From the NCBI GenBank assembly GCA_024743075.1, contig JANSXG010000004.1, positions 1 to 46,666 of the forward strand: DNA of 46,666 nucleotides, read 5' to 3'. Positions 31,349 through 40,443 of this stretch are shown here, one piece after another. The stretch's first letter is position 1. Each line of letters begins with the position of its first letter. A model generated the notes under the pieces. That model was not told the origin of the DNA. It worked only from the letters and a program-made list of their open reading frames with translations, and ran no database searches. This DNA comes from a bacterium. Lineage in GTDB: Bacteria > Planctomycetota > Phycisphaerae > Phycisphaerales > UBA1924. The translations under genes were made by a program, and so were the position numbers.

Positions 31349-33925
31349 TCAGGTCGATTCGGCTCCGGCCTCGGCGGCCTTGGCCTGCTTGGAATCGTCG
31401 CCGTCCTTCTTCGGCTTCGTTTCCTTCTTCTTCTCGAGCGACTTGTCGTACTTGAGTTCGAAGGTCAGCTTCTCTTCATCGTCCTTGCGGGTCATGATGA
31501 TGCGGTTCTTGCCTTCGAAGTCGCCCGAGAGCAGCGCCTCGGAGAGCGGGTCTTCGACGTACTGACTGATCGCGCGACGGAGCGGGCGAGCGCCGTAGTC
31601 GGGGTTGAAGCCCTTGTCGATCAGGAAGTCCTTTGCAACCTGATCGAGTTCCATGTGCCAACCCTGCTCCTTCATGCGGTCCACGAGCTTCTGCGTCTCG
31701 TAGTCCACGATGGTGATCAGGTCGTCCTTGGTGAGCGGGCGGAAGACGATGATGTCATCGAGGCGGTTGATGAACTCGGGGCGGAAGTACCGCTCGATTT
31801 CCTTGTTCAGCACTCCCTTGATGTTCTCGAAGTCCTGCTGCTCGTCGCGCTTGGCGAAGCCGAAGCCCGCGCCGCCCTTGATCAGGTCGGCCCCGATGTT
31901 CGAGGTCATGATCAGCACGGTGTTGCGGAAATCGACGTTGCGTCCGAACGAGTCGACGAGGCGACCCTCTTCCATGATCTGGAGGAGCATGTTGAAGACA
32001 TCGGGGTGGGCCTTCTCGATCTCGTCGAAGAGCACGACGGAGTACGGGCGACGGCGGACGCGCTCGGTGAGCTGGCCGCCCTCTTCGTAGCCGACGTATC
32101 CGGGAGGTGCGCCGACGAGGCGGGAGACGTTGTGCTTCTCCATGTAGTCGGACATGTCCAGATGGATCATGGACTCCTCATCGCCGAACATGAACTCGGC
32201 GAGGGCCTTGGAGAGCAGCGTCTTACCCACACCGGACGGGCCGACGAAGATAAAACTGCCCATCGGGCGCTTCGGGTCCTTGAGGCCGGCGCGGGCGCGG
32301 CGGATGGCCTTGGAGATGCCCTTGATGGCTTCGTCCTGGCTGACGACACGCTTGTGCAGCTCTTCCTCGAGCTTGAGCAGGCGCTCGGCCTCCTCCTTCT
32401 CGAGACGGGTCAGCGGGACGCCGGTCATCTTGGAGACGACCTCGGCGATCACTTCGCCGTCGACGATGCCGCCGGTTTCCTTGGCCTTCTCGCGCCACTC
32501 CTTCTGGATGTCTTCCTTCTTCTTGCGGAGTTTCTCGGCCTGGTCTCGGAGTTCGGCGGCCTTCTCGTAGTCGGCGCCCTTGACGGCCTCGTCCTTCTCG
32601 ATGGACAGGCGCTCGATGTCCGCTTCCAAATCCGCGAGGTTCGGCGGCTTGGTCATGGTCTTGAGGCGTACTCGCGCACCGGCTTCATCGATGACGTCGA
32701 TCGACTTGTCGGGCTGGACGCGACCGGTGATGTAGCGGCCGGACAGTTCGACGGCGGCCTCGATGGCGTCGTCGGTGAACTGCACGCGGTGGTGCTCTTC
32801 GTACTTGTCGCGCAGACCCTTGATGATCTCGACGGTCTGCTCGGCGTTGGGCGGATCGACGGAGATGGACTGGAAGCGGCGTGCGAGAGCCGGGTCCTTC
32901 TCGATGTACTTGCGGTACTCGTCGAAGGTGGTGGCGCCGATGCACTGGATCTCGCCGCGGGCGAGGGCGGGCTTGAGCACATTGGACGCGTCGATCGCGC
33001 CCTCGGCGCCGCCGGCACCGACGAGAGTGTGGAGTTCGTAGATGAAGAGGATGAGATTCTGGGCGCGACGGACTTCGTTCATGACCGCCTTGATGCGCTC
33101 CTCGAACTGGCCGCGATACTTCGTGCCGGCGACCATCATGGCGAGGTCGAGCACGACGAGGCGACGGTCGTGCAGGAGGTCGGGGACTTCCTGGTTGATG
33201 ATCGCCTGCGCGAGGCCTTCGACGATGGCGGTCTTGCCGACACCGGCCTCACCGAGCAGGACCGGGTTGTTCTTGGTGCGGCGGCACAGGACCTGAATAA
33301 CGCGCTCGATCTCGCGTTCGCGTCCGATGACGGGGTCGAGCCCGCCTTCCTTCGCGAGCGCTGTGAGGTCGCGACCGAAGGAGTCGAGGGCCGGAGTCTT
33401 GGAGTTGCTCTTGCCCTGGCGCTGGCCACCGGGGCCGCCCTGACCGGGGTTGGGACCGCCGGACATTTCGCCTTCTTCCTTGTCCATACCCGCGCCGAGG
33501 AGGTTGAGGACCTCTTCGCGGACTTCCTCGAGCTTGAGGCCGAGGTTCATCAGGACCTGGGCGGCGACGCCGTCGTGCTCGCGGAGCAGGCCGAGCAGCA
33601 GGTGCTCGGTCCCGACGTAGTTGTGATTGAGGTTCCGGGCTTCCTCGATGGCGTACTCGATGACCTTCTTGGCACGGGGGGTTTGGGGCAGCTTGCCCAT
33701 CGTGACCATGTCGGGGCCGGAGTGGACGAGTTTCTCGACTTCGAGGCGGACCTTGCGCAGGTCGACCCCGAGGTTCTTGAGGACATTTGCTCCGACGCCG
33801 GAGCCTTCCTTGACGAGGCCGAGCAGGATGTGCTCGGTCCCGATGTATTCGTGGTTGAACCGCTGGGCTTCCTGGTTGGCCAGGGCCATGACTTTGCGGG
33901 CTCTGTCTGTAAATCGTTCGAACAT
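31349..33925 (-). CDS. clpC: ATP-dependent Clp protease ATPase ClpC
   Basis: This 858-residue AAA+ unfoldase pairs with ClpP to degrade proteins. Two Clp-N repeats cover residues 1-145 ([36 protein letters not shown]). D1 has Walker [10 protein letters not shown]. An UVR-like coiled segment ([20 protein letters not shown]) lies in the middle domain, typical of ClpC. D2 has Walker A GPSGVGKT and Walker [15 protein letters not shown]. In D1 the Walker B sequence reads [14 protein letters not shown]: Asp is replaced by Tyr at residue 296 (codon TAC at 33040-33038, one base from GAC). A ClpP-binding loop of the (L/I/V)GF type lies in D2 ([10 protein letters not shown] region). A disordered Lys/Ala-rich tail closes the protein. 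AAAGGA precedes ATG. Confidence 0.96.
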   Translation of the reverse strand: MFERFTDRARKVMALANQEAQRFNHEYIGTEHILLGLVKEGSGVGANVLKNLGVDLRKVRLEVEKLVHSGPDMVTMGKLPQTPRAKKVIEYAIEEARNLNHNYVGTEHLLLGLLREHDGVAAQVLMNLGLKLEEVREEVLNLLGAGMDKEEGEMSGGPNPGQGGPGGQRQGKSNSKTPALDSFGRDLTALAKEGGLDPVIGREREIERVIQVLCRRTKNNPVLLGEAGVGKTAIVEGLAQAIINQEVPDLLHDRRLVVLDLAMMVAGTKYRGQFEERIKAVMNEVRRAQNLILFIYELHTLVGAGGAEGAIDASNVLKPALARGEIQCIGATTFDEYRKYIEKDPALARRFQSISVDPPNAEQTVEIIKGLRDKYEEHHRVQFTDDAIEAAVELSGRYITGRVQPDKSIDVIDEAGARVRLKTMTKPPNLADLEADIERLSIEKDEAVKGADYEKAAELRDQAEKLRKKKEDIQKEWREKAKETGGIVDGEVIAEVVSKMTGVPLTRLEKEEAERLLKLEEELHKRVVSQDEAIKGISKAIRRARAGLKDPKRPMGSFIFVGPSGVGKTLLSKALAEFMFGDEESMIHLDMSDYMEKHNVSRLVGAPPGYVGYEEGGQLTERVRRRPYSVVLFDEIEKAHPDVFNMLLQIMEEGRLVDSFGRNVDFRNTVLIMTSNIGADLIKGGAGFGFAKRDEQQDFENIKGVLNKEIERYFRPEFINRLDDIIVFRPLTKDDLITIVDYETQKLVDRMKEQGWHMELDQVAKDFLIDKGFNPDYGARPLRRAISQYVEDPLSEALLSGDFEGKNRIIMTRKDDEEKLTFELKYDKSLEKKKETKPKKDGDDSKQAKAAEAGAEST

Positions 33926-34075
33926 AACTCGTCCTTTGTGCTGGTTCGGCGGGGGAAATCCCGTCGAACACTCAGGCAGCGGCGGAGATCAGGGACCCGC
34001 ACCATCCGGGCTCATCGGCACATTCCGATGGTCAGACCCAGCCGAGGTGCGGATCTCCGACGAGATTGCCGCCGG

Positions 34076-34081
34076 ATTATA
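34076..34081 (-). promoter_or_regulatory. -10 element of clpC
   Basis: A perfect TATAAT on the minus strand, about 150 nt before the clpC start. A -35 is not clear. The intervening 140 nt hold no gene. Confidence 0.45.
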
Positions 34082-34224
34082 GGCCCGTCTTGAGTGGACC
34101 CAGCCGCGGGCGGGCGACAACGCCCGGCGCTGCGGTATCCATTGCGAAAGCCGTGCCACGAAAGGCGGAGCGGTGCCTCGCGAAGGGCGAGAAGGCACTG
34201 CCAGTCCACGAGGTCGCTGCCGAT

Positions 34225-35631
34225 GTGGCAGGGCGCACGGCGGCGATTGAGGCTTCACGATTTCCCGCAAACCGGTGCGCCGGCCTTGCCGGGAGTGCCC
34301 ATGACAGGCAACACTCCGCCATCGACGATCGCTCCGCCATCATCACCGGCCTCGGGGCCGTGTCGCCTCTGGGCCCCAGCGCTCCGGCGTTCATCGCCGG
34401 TCTGCGTGCGGGGCGGAGCGGCGTACGCCTGATCGAGTTCGATACGGCGCGGATCAAATCACGGGTTGTGGCGTCGTGCCCGGAGTTCGATGCGTCGGCG
34501 GTGATCTCGTCGGCGGACCAGAAGCGACTGCCCCGCTGCGTGCCGATGGGCCTGATGGCGGCGCAGGAGGCCATCACCCACGCCGGACTGGATATACCGC
34601 GTGGCGATTCGGAGGCGGATCTGGATGCGGCTCGACGGGTCGGGCTGATCCTCGGGACCGGGGCCGGGGGCATCGATTTCACTCTTGATCAGGCGATGGC
34701 GGCGTACACCGGCGGGGCGGACGGGCGAGGCAGGAACCCGTCGCTTTGGACGATCACGAACGCGACGCACGGGAATCTCGCGGGGGAGCTGTCGATCCGC
34801 ATCGGGGCGCGTGGGCCGTCGATGTGCATCTCGGACGGGTGCGCTTCGGCCTCGGACGCGATCGGGACCGCGCTCGGATTGATCCGCTCGAACCGCGCGG
34901 GCTCGCCGGAGTGCGTGGTGGTGGTCGGGGCCGATGCTCACCTGCGCTGGGAGACGGTGCTGGGCATGGAACTGCTGGGCGTGATCTCGACGCGCGATCC
35001 GGGGGCGACGGGGGAGGATCCGGCGACGATGGCGCGGCCGTTCGACGCGACGCGCGACGGCTTCGTGCTCGGGGAGGGTGCGTGGGCGATCGTGCTGGAA
35101 TCGCCGAAGCACGCGGAGCGCCGCGGGGCTCGGGCGCTCGGTCGGCTCCGGGGCTACGGAGCGACCTGTGACGCGTATCACCGGGTCCGACCGGCGCCGG
35201 ACGCGGCGGAGGGCGTGCGCGCAATTCGCCTGGCGATCGAGGATGCGCAGCTGAAGCCCGAGGAGATCGAAGTCGTGCACTACCACGGCACGGCGACGCC
35301 GGTGAATGATGAACTCGAGACGCGGATGGTGCGGATGGCCTTCGGCGGGCACGCCGATCGGCTGGTCGGCCATTCGGTCAAGGGCGCGATCGGGCACCCG
35401 CAAGGAGCGTGCGGCGCGGCGTCGGTGGTGGCGACGTTCGGGGCGATGATCGGGCTGGACGGCGGGGATCCGTTCTCGGTTCCGACGATCAACCTGCGCG
35501 AGCCGGATCCGGTCTGCGACCTCGATTACACGCCGAACGAGCCCAGGCCGCTGGATGCCCGCTATGCCCTGATCAACTGTCTGGCGTTCGGCGCGAAAAA
35601 CTCGGCGCTGGTCCTCGAAAGAAGCCGGTAG
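34225..35631 (+). CDS. Beta-ketoacyl-ACP synthase (FabF-like)
   Basis: This thiolase-fold condensing enzyme has the full KS catalytic set. The nucleophile is Cys in MCISDGCASASDAIG, the first His in VHYHGTATPVNDELET, and the second His in SVKGAIGHPQGACGA preceded by the conserved Lys. The domain begins at AIITGLGAVSPLG and ends at CLAFGAKNSALVLE. It elongates acyl chains on ACP for fatty acid or another polyketide-like product; no acyl carrier or reductase gene is adjacent. The start is uncertain: no in-frame ATG exists near the domain. GTG 34225 (468 residues) with GAGG at 11 nt is the best candidate, and the open frame extends to 34066. Confidence 0.86.
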   Translation: MAGRTAAIEASRFPANRCAGLAGSAHDRQHSAIDDRSAIITGLGAVSPLGPSAPAFIAGLRAGRSGVRLIEFDTARIKSRVVASCPEFDASAVISSADQKRLPRCVPMGLMAAQEAITHAGLDIPRGDSEADLDAARRVGLILGTGAGGIDFTLDQAMAAYTGGADGRGRNPSLWTITNATHGNLAGELSIRIGARGPSMCISDGCASASDAIGTALGLIRSNRAGSPECVVVVGADAHLRWETVLGMELLGVISTRDPGATGEDPATMARPFDATRDGFVLGEGAWAIVLESPKHAERRGARALGRLRGYGATCDAYHRVRPAPDAAEGVRAIRLAIEDAQLKPEEIEVVHYHGTATPVNDELETRMVRMAFGGHADRLVGHSVKGAIGHPQGACGAASVVATFGAMIGLDGGDPFSVPTINLREPDPVCDLDYTPNEPRPLDARYALINCLAFGAKNSALVLERSR

Positions 35632-35658
35632 TATCGATCCATTGGAGGAAACCCAGCA

Positions 35659-35922
35659 ATGTCCCAAGCACCACGGAAGCCCAAGTCCTCGTTCGCGCGC
35701 GAGGTAGCGGGAGATGTCGCGAAGGACACCGGCAAGTTGCTGGGCATGGCGGCGTTTCAGGCGCTCGGAATCCTCGGCCTGATTCTGCTCGGCGCGGTGG
35801 TATGCGGCGCCGGGCTCTACTTTTCGATCCACATCGTCGCGATCATCGGCGGGGTGCTGATCGGCGCGGGCTTGCTCTGGGCGGCGGTGCTGGCGTTCAT
35901 CTTTTTCGCGCCGACGTTCTAG
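35659..35922 (+). CDS. Small membrane protein, two helices
   Basis: This 87-residue protein has a basic N-terminus (MSQAPRKPKSSFAREVAGDV) and two membrane segments (GILGLILLGAVVCGAGLYFS and IIGGVLIGAGLLWAAVLAFI). GGAGG lies about 10 nt before ATG. It starts 27 nt after the ketoacyl synthase. No family recognised. The next gene begins at the base after its stop. Confidence 0.75.
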   Translation: MSQAPRKPKSSFAREVAGDVAKDTGKLLGMAAFQALGILGLILLGAVVCGAGLYFSIHIVAIIGGVLIGAGLLWAAVLAFIFFAPTF

Positions 35923-36264
35923 ATGAACTCTGACCGCGTATCCCCAGCGAACGATCGGCACATGTCGCGGTCTGAGCGACTGCAGCGTCGCTACGAGTTC
36001 GCGGATCGCGCTAGGGAGCGATGGCTCAGTCTGTTCATCGCCGTAGTGCAAGTCTTCATTGCTTTACTGATGATCGCCTTCGGCGGCTTTGCACTCGTGA
36101 TGGGTTCCGCTTTGGATTCACTGGGCCCTAGAGACTCCGGACTGTCAGTCGTCGGGAGTGTCGTGATCGCAGGGGGGTTGGTGTGGATCGCTTTGGCGGT
36201 TTGGCGACTGGCCTTGCATTGGCTGCGGTTGGAGCGGTACTCGCAACCGCCGCGGGATGCGTAA
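35923..36264 (+). CDS. Small membrane protein, two helices, atypical codon use
   Basis: This 113-residue protein has an N-terminal amphipathic charged part (RSERLQRRYEFADRARER), then two membrane segments (VVQVFIALLMIAFGGFALVM and VVGSVVIAGGLVWIALAVWR). The start codon follows the preceding TAG directly, so translation may be coupled; ATG 35962 is an alternative start. It uses codons such as TTA, CTA, AGG and CCT, which are rare in the neighbours, and its base composition is less GC-rich. Unknown function; it may be recently acquired or lightly expressed. Confidence 0.6.
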   Translation: MNSDRVSPANDRHMSRSERLQRRYEFADRARERWLSLFIAVVQVFIALLMIAFGGFALVMGSALDSLGPRDSGLSVVGSVVIAGGLVWIALAVWRLALHWLRLERYSQPPRDA

Positions 36265-36347
36265 TCCCCTTCGCGTTTCCGCAAGCGAGAGAAAGCTTCG
36301 AATGTAACAAACCGTCTTGTCAGGCCACATCGGGTATTCTCCGACGC

Positions 36348-37391
36348 ATGGGTGATGCGGCGCCGCAGAATTCAGCGAATTTGGATCGGGTGGACGCCGC
36401 GGGTGTGAAGCTGCCGCGCCTGCTCCCGCGTCGTCCGGACTTCGGGCACAAGGGCACGTTCGGCACGGTCTCGGTGATTGGCGGCTCGGCCGGTTCGAGC
36501 GGCGGGACGCAACCGATGATGCTGGGCGCCCCGACGCTGGCGGCCCGCTCGGCGCTGCGATCCGGGGCGGGGATGGCGCGACTGGCGGTGCCCAGTTCGA
36601 TCCTGCAGGCAGCGCTCTCGCTCGCGCCCGAGACGATCGGCCACGGGTTGCCCGTTGATTCATCGGGTGAAACCGTCGGGCACGAGGCGGCGCCGATCGT
36701 GGATACGCTGTGCGACAAGTCGGCGTCGATCGTGGTCGGGCCGGGGCTCGGGACGGGGGGCGGGGCGCGATCGATCACGCTGCGACTGCTCGCGCAGCAT
36801 GATGTGCCGGTCGTCGTCGACGCCGACGCGCTGAATCTGCTCGCCCAGTTGCCGGATGTGCACAATGACATCTGCGCGCCGTGCGTGCTGACGCCTCACC
36901 CGGTGGAGTTCCGGCGCCTGGCGACGAACGTGGCGCACGGGGCGATCACGCTCGACGGTTCGAATCCGGACCAGCAGCCGGAGGCCGCGGCCCAGCTCGC
37001 GCGCCGGATCGGGTGCGTCGTGGTGCTGAAGGGGGCAACGACCTCCGTTTCAGACGGCCTCCAGACCTGGACACTGCGCAAGCCGAATCCCCTGCTTGCA
37101 ACCGGGGGTTCGGGTGACATCCTCTCCGGTGTCATCGCCGGGTTCATCGCACAGCACCATCGCCTGCCGGCGATGAAGGGGAGCAGCGCGGTCGCCGGAA
37201 CGTCCGACGGAAGGGTCGGGCTGTTCGAACTGGCCTGCCTCGGCGTCGCCGCCCACAACATGGCGGCGCTGCAATGGTCGCAGGCTCATCGTGGGGCGCG
37301 GGGGGGCATGATGGCTTCGGACCTGCTCGACTATCTGCCGGAGTCGGTGCAGATGCTCCGGTCGGCGTCGGAGCAGACGGCGGCGGACTGA
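36348..37391 (+). CDS. nnrD: ADP/ATP-dependent NAD(P)H-hydrate dehydratase
   Basis: This 347-residue member of the carbohydrate-kinase-like YjeF C-terminal family restores hydrated NAD(P)H. Motifs are PDFGHKGTFGTVSVIGGSAG near residue 30, GAGMARLAVP, VVGPGLGTGGGA, PVVVDADALNLLA, CVLTPHPVEFRRL, VVVLKGATTSV and the nucleotide site NPLLATGGSGDILSGVIAGF. It pairs functionally with the separate epimerase at 24677. An internal insert (QHHRLPAMKGSSAVAGTSDGR) is longer than usual. ATG 36348 places the domain close to the start; TATTCT 13 nt upstream may be a -10 for a nearly leaderless transcript. Confidence 0.92.
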   Translation: MGDAAPQNSANLDRVDAAGVKLPRLLPRRPDFGHKGTFGTVSVIGGSAGSSGGTQPMMLGAPTLAARSALRSGAGMARLAVPSSILQAALSLAPETIGHGLPVDSSGETVGHEAAPIVDTLCDKSASIVVGPGLGTGGGARSITLRLLAQHDVPVVVDADALNLLAQLPDVHNDICAPCVLTPHPVEFRRLATNVAHGAITLDGSNPDQQPEAAAQLARRIGCVVVLKGATTSVSDGLQTWTLRKPNPLLATGGSGDILSGVIAGFIAQHHRLPAMKGSSAVAGTSDGRVGLFELACLGVAAHNMAALQWSQAHRGARGGMMASDLLDYLPESVQMLRSASEQTAAD

Positions 37392-37459
37392 TCGGATCAC
37401 GATCGCCGATTTCCGGTTGTCGGACGCTGATTTGAGACTGGAATCTCGAACCGCCGACC

Positions 37460-37465
37460 TATACT
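37460..37465 (+). promoter_or_regulatory. -10 element of the Bax1-I family gene
   Basis: TATACT lies about 91 nt before ATG 37556. A TTGAGA at 37432 is 22 nt away, too far for a usual spacer, so the -35 is unresolved. Confidence 0.45.
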
Positions 37466-37481
37466 CAGCGTCTTCAATAAT

Positions 37482-37510
37482 GGTCCCAGCGCCGCCGAAG
37501 GGCTGGGGCC
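37482..37510 (+). promoter_or_regulatory. 5'-leader hairpin of the Bax1-I family gene
   Basis: GGTCCCAGC and GCTGGGGCC can pair over nine positions (one G-U) around an 11-nt loop, in the predicted leader. Confidence 0.45.
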
Positions 37511-37555
37511 GGAGCGACCACCCTGAAATGGCCGCCGGCCAGGAGATTGACCGAG

Positions 37556-38443
37556 ATGTTCCGGACCTCGAACCCCGCGTTCAACAACGATGCCTACAAG
37601 CCCGCGCAGACCTGGGACGATCTGGGTCAGTCGCAGTCCTTCGGGACGGACGACTCGGTGCGTGCGGCTCGCGCGGCGAGCCAGGCGGCCCGCCCGTCGA
37701 CGATGACCATCAACGGCACGGTGACGAAGTCGGCGCTGATGATCGGCACGTGCATGGTCGTGGCGATGATCGCCTGGGGGCTGTGCGTCGGCAGTGACGA
37801 GGCCGGCAACCCGGTGATCAACGGCGGCATGGCGCTGGGTCTCACGGCGGGCGGCGCGCTGCTCGGCATGCTGACCTTCTTCGTGACGATGTTCAAGCCG
37901 AAGATGTCGACGTTCACCGCAATGCCGTACGCGGCGATGGAGGGCGCGTTCGTCGGCGGCATCTCGGCGTTCTACGCCGCCCGCTTCGCGACCGAGGGCG
38001 ATGACGGCGGGATCGTGCTCAATAGTGGCCTGATCTTCAACGCGGCGCTCCTGACCTTCGGCATTTTCGGCGGGCTGCTGACGGCCTACTCGCTGAAGCT
38101 CGTCCGTCCGAATCGGCTGTTCTACAACATCACAATCGTCGGCACGCTCGGTGTGCTGGCCTATTTCCTGATCGCCATGGTGGCCGGGCTTTTCGGCTCG
38201 TTCAGCCTGCTCAGCGTCTACGACCCGAGCAACGGCGGCCTGATCTCGATCGGTTTCTCACTGCTGCTGGTCGGGCTGGCGTCCATGAATCTCGTGCTCG
38301 ACTTTGATCAGGTGAACGTGGCGGTCAAGAACAGGGCACCGCGTTACATGGAGTGGTTCAGCGGCATGGCGCTGCTGGTCACGCTGGTCTGGCTGTACAT
38401 CGAGGTGCTTCGCCTGCTTGCGAAGCTGCAATCGCGCGACTGA
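37556..38443 (+). CDS. Bax inhibitor-1/YccA family membrane protein
   Basis: This 295-residue protein has a 50-residue soluble N-terminus (TSNPAFNNDAYKPAQTWDDL) and seven membrane segments, starting at SALMIGTCMVVAMIAWGLCV. Family marks are TMFKPKMSTFTAMPYAAMEG and EGAFVGGISAFY, NAALLTFGIFGGLLTAYSLK, and LVLDFDQVN with the conserved Asp pair. Members are thought to conduct calcium or to modulate membrane proteases (YccA with FtsH); which applies here is unknown. AGGAG lies 10 nt before ATG. A strong terminator follows. Confidence 0.92.
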   Translation: MFRTSNPAFNNDAYKPAQTWDDLGQSQSFGTDDSVRAARAASQAARPSTMTINGTVTKSALMIGTCMVVAMIAWGLCVGSDEAGNPVINGGMALGLTAGGALLGMLTFFVTMFKPKMSTFTAMPYAAMEGAFVGGISAFYAARFATEGDDGGIVLNSGLIFNAALLTFGIFGGLLTAYSLKLVRPNRLFYNITIVGTLGVLAYFLIAMVAGLFGSFSLLSVYDPSNGGLISIGFSLLLVGLASMNLVLDFDQVNVAVKNRAPRYMEWFSGMALLVTLVWLYIEVLRLLAKLQSRD

Positions 38444-38472
38444 TTGCGACGCGGTCTACCCCTGAAACACAG

Positions 38473-38497
38473 AACCCCGCCAGAGGCGGGGTTTTTT
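38473..38497 (+). terminator. Rho-independent terminator after the Bax1-I family gene
   Basis: AACCCCGCC-aga-GGCGGGGTT followed by TTTT. A convergent lipoprotein gene ends 24 nt further on and may share it. Confidence 0.9.
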
Positions 38498-38520
38498 CGT
38501 GGCCCCGAGGAGGAAGCCGT

Positions 38521-38976
38521 TCAGTTCTCGTAGGCGGACTTCTCGTTCCAGCGGGGGTCGGGGTTCGAGCCGACGTTCTCCGGTGTCGCGCGGAGGGTCA
38601 TGTCGAGGCGTCGCGCGGACGCGGGCGGGCAGGGCTGACGGTTCATCGGGGTAATAATCGTCCGACCGATCGGGGCCATTTCCCAGCGGATCTCGTCGGG
38701 GCGGTACTCGTTGGGTCCGGTGCCCTCGCTGAATGACACCTGCAGGGCCTGGCCGACCGGGATGTCGACCGACCACGCGGTTTCGCCGGTGCGGGTGTCG
38801 GTGAGCGTCACGGTCTTCGGCTGCCACGTTGTCGACTCGTACCGGTAGCGATCGGCGGAACGACCGGAATACGTGTTGCCGCCCATGCAGCCGGTGAGCG
38901 TGCTCGCGAGAAGAACCCCGGCACCGATGACGGCTCCGAGGCGGACGGTGGAACGGGTGGCTTTGCTGCTGGTCAT
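38521..38976 (-). CDS. Small lipoprotein
   Basis: This 151-residue protein has a lipoprotein signal peptide, VRLGAVIGAGVLLASTLTGC with Cys near residue 30. The small domain includes TWQPKTVTLTDTRTGETAWS, VDIPVGQALQVSF and IRWEMAPIGRTI. The C-terminal tail resembles a bacterial surface lipoprotein (PDPRWNEKSAYEN). I do not recognise the family. GGAGG stands 6 nt before ATG 38976; the longer frame to 39216 has no signal. It is divergent from ispF. Confidence 0.82.
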   Translation of the reverse strand: MTSSKATRSTVRLGAVIGAGVLLASTLTGCMGGNTYSGRSADRYRYESTTWQPKTVTLTDTRTGETAWSVDIPVGQALQVSFSEGTGPNEYRPDEIRWEMAPIGRTIITPMNRQPCPPASARRLDMTLRATPENVGSNPDPRWNEKSAYEN

Positions 38977-39166
38977 CTCGCCTCCGCGGCGTGGTGGAAC
39001 GTTCTGATTCGCGTCGTCGCCGTGGTGCGGCGTCTTCGCGTCTACGATACATCGGGCGATGTGGGTTCGCCGAATCCGGCGCGAACCGATCGCCGATGCC
39101 TGTCCGCTCATCGTCCAATGCCGGTCGCCGACTGGACCGAAATTCCCCATCCGCCTCGGAGGCACC

Positions 39167-39736
39167 ATGCCCCCTGCTCCTACGGACCACGCCTCCCGGA
39201 ACGCCGACCTTCGCATCGGTCATGGCTACGACCTGCACCGGCTGGAGCCGGTCGACCCGCGGGCCGGCTCAAACCGCGGCGGGCGGGTACTGAAACTCGC
39301 CGGCATCGAGCTCGAGAGCCCGGTCGGGCCGGTCGGTCACTCGGACGGTGACGCGCTGTTCCACGCGATCACCGACGCCCTGCTCGGCGCGTTGGCGATG
39401 GAGGACATCGGCACCCTGTTCCCGGACGACGACGAATCCAACGACGGGCGAGATTCGATCGATTTCCTCCGTGAGGCGAGCCGGCGGGTGAAGGGGGCCG
39501 GGTACGAGGTCGCGAACATCGACTGCACCGTGATCCTCGAGCGCCCACGCCTGAAAGCGCACCGGGCGGCGATGCGAGACTCGATCGCCGCGGCACTCGG
39601 GATCGGCGCGGACCGGGTCAATGTGAAGGGCAAGAGCCACGAGGGCGTGGACGCGATCGGCGAGGGCCGGGCGATCGAGGTTCATGCGGTCGCGCTGCTC
39701 AAGCGTCTCCCCGATGCCGAGGGGGCCCCGGCGTGA
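39167..39736 (+). CDS. ispF: 2-C-methyl-D-erythritol 2,4-cyclodiphosphate synthase IspF
   Basis: This 189-residue enzyme of the MEP isoprenoid pathway makes the cyclodiphosphate from CDP-ME-2-phosphate and releases CMP. It shows the metal site GHGYDLHRL, then GHSDGDALFHAITDALLGAL, DIGTLFPDDD, IDCTVILERPRLKAH and NVKGKSHEGVDAIGEGRAIE. The usual TTTE-type motif reads KSHEG here (family: KATTTEKLG), a divergence seen in some phyla. A short insertion (VDPRAGSNRGGRV) follows the first motif. GGAGG is 4 nt before ATG. It overlaps the HD gene by GTGA. Confidence 0.92.
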   Translation: MPPAPTDHASRNADLRIGHGYDLHRLEPVDPRAGSNRGGRVLKLAGIELESPVGPVGHSDGDALFHAITDALLGALAMEDIGTLFPDDDESNDGRDSIDFLREASRRVKGAGYEVANIDCTVILERPRLKAHRAAMRDSIAAALGIGADRVNVKGKSHEGVDAIGEGRAIEVHAVALLKRLPDAEGAPA

Positions 39737-40293
39737 TTCACGAGGACGGGACGCAACACCTTTGGCAACGGGCGGCCTCCATGTGCGCGCGGGCCCACCG
39801 GCACCAGTCGAGGAAGGACGGCCGAACGCCGTACTCGGCGCACCCGAACCGGGTTGCGCTGACGATCGCGCTGGTGTTCGGGGAGCGCGATGAGACGACG
39901 ATCGCCGCCGCGTTGCTCCACGATGTGATCGAGGACGGTGAGACGGACTACGACGAGATCGCCGTGGAATTCGGATCGGCGGTGGCGGGAGCGGTCGCGG
40001 CGCTGAGCAAGGACGCCCGGCTGCCCGAGGCCGAACGCGAGCCGGCGTACGATCGGCAACTCGCTCAGGCCGACTGGCGGGCCCGGCTGATCAAGCTGGG
40101 TGACGTCTACGACAACCTGAGCGATCTGGCCTCCAGCGTGCGGACGACGCCGGACGCGATCCGACGGTTGGTTTCGCGTGCCGATCGAGCGATCGGGCTG
40201 GCGAAGAGCTGCGGCGACGAACGCCCGTCGGTGCTGACGGCGATCGAGCACGTGCGGGCTCTGGCGGACCTCTGGCGTGAGCGGATCGTCTGA
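39733..40293 (+). CDS. HD-domain SpoT/MESH1-like hydrolase
   Basis: This 186-residue single HD-domain protein belongs to the RelA/SpoT hydrolase family. It has RTPYSAHPNRVALTIALVFG (first His), TIAAALLHDVIEDGETDYDE (HD and the ED pair), and RLIKLGDVYDNLSDL (final Asp). No synthetase or regulatory TGS/ACT domain is present. The size and motifs match small alarmone hydrolases, which degrade (p)ppGpp or NADPH, but activity is not proved. The start is GTG 39733, overlapping the ispF stop, so it is coupled to isoprenoid synthesis at least in expression. Confidence 0.85.
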   Translation: MIHEDGTQHLWQRAASMCARAHRHQSRKDGRTPYSAHPNRVALTIALVFGERDETTIAAALLHDVIEDGETDYDEIAVEFGSAVAGAVAALSKDARLPEAEREPAYDRQLAQADWRARLIKLGDVYDNLSDLASSVRTTPDAIRRLVSRADRAIGLAKSCGDERPSVLTAIEHVRALADLWRERIV

Positions 40294-40443
40294 TTCGGTG
40301 GCTGGCCTTATCGGGCGGGCCCGCGTGCCGGCCGGGCGTGAAACCCGGTCGAGTTAACGGGTTTTGCCGCGCCCTCGGTCCCGCAGGGTCCGCCGAGTGC
40401 TATCGGCTGCAGCGCCCGGAAACGGGTAACCGATACTGAAGGA

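Noticed and set aside
31337-34093. A 918-codon open frame on the + strand opposite clpC
   Set aside because: It mirrors the clpC codons in a GC-rich gene and has no family motif; clpC itself is unmistakable.
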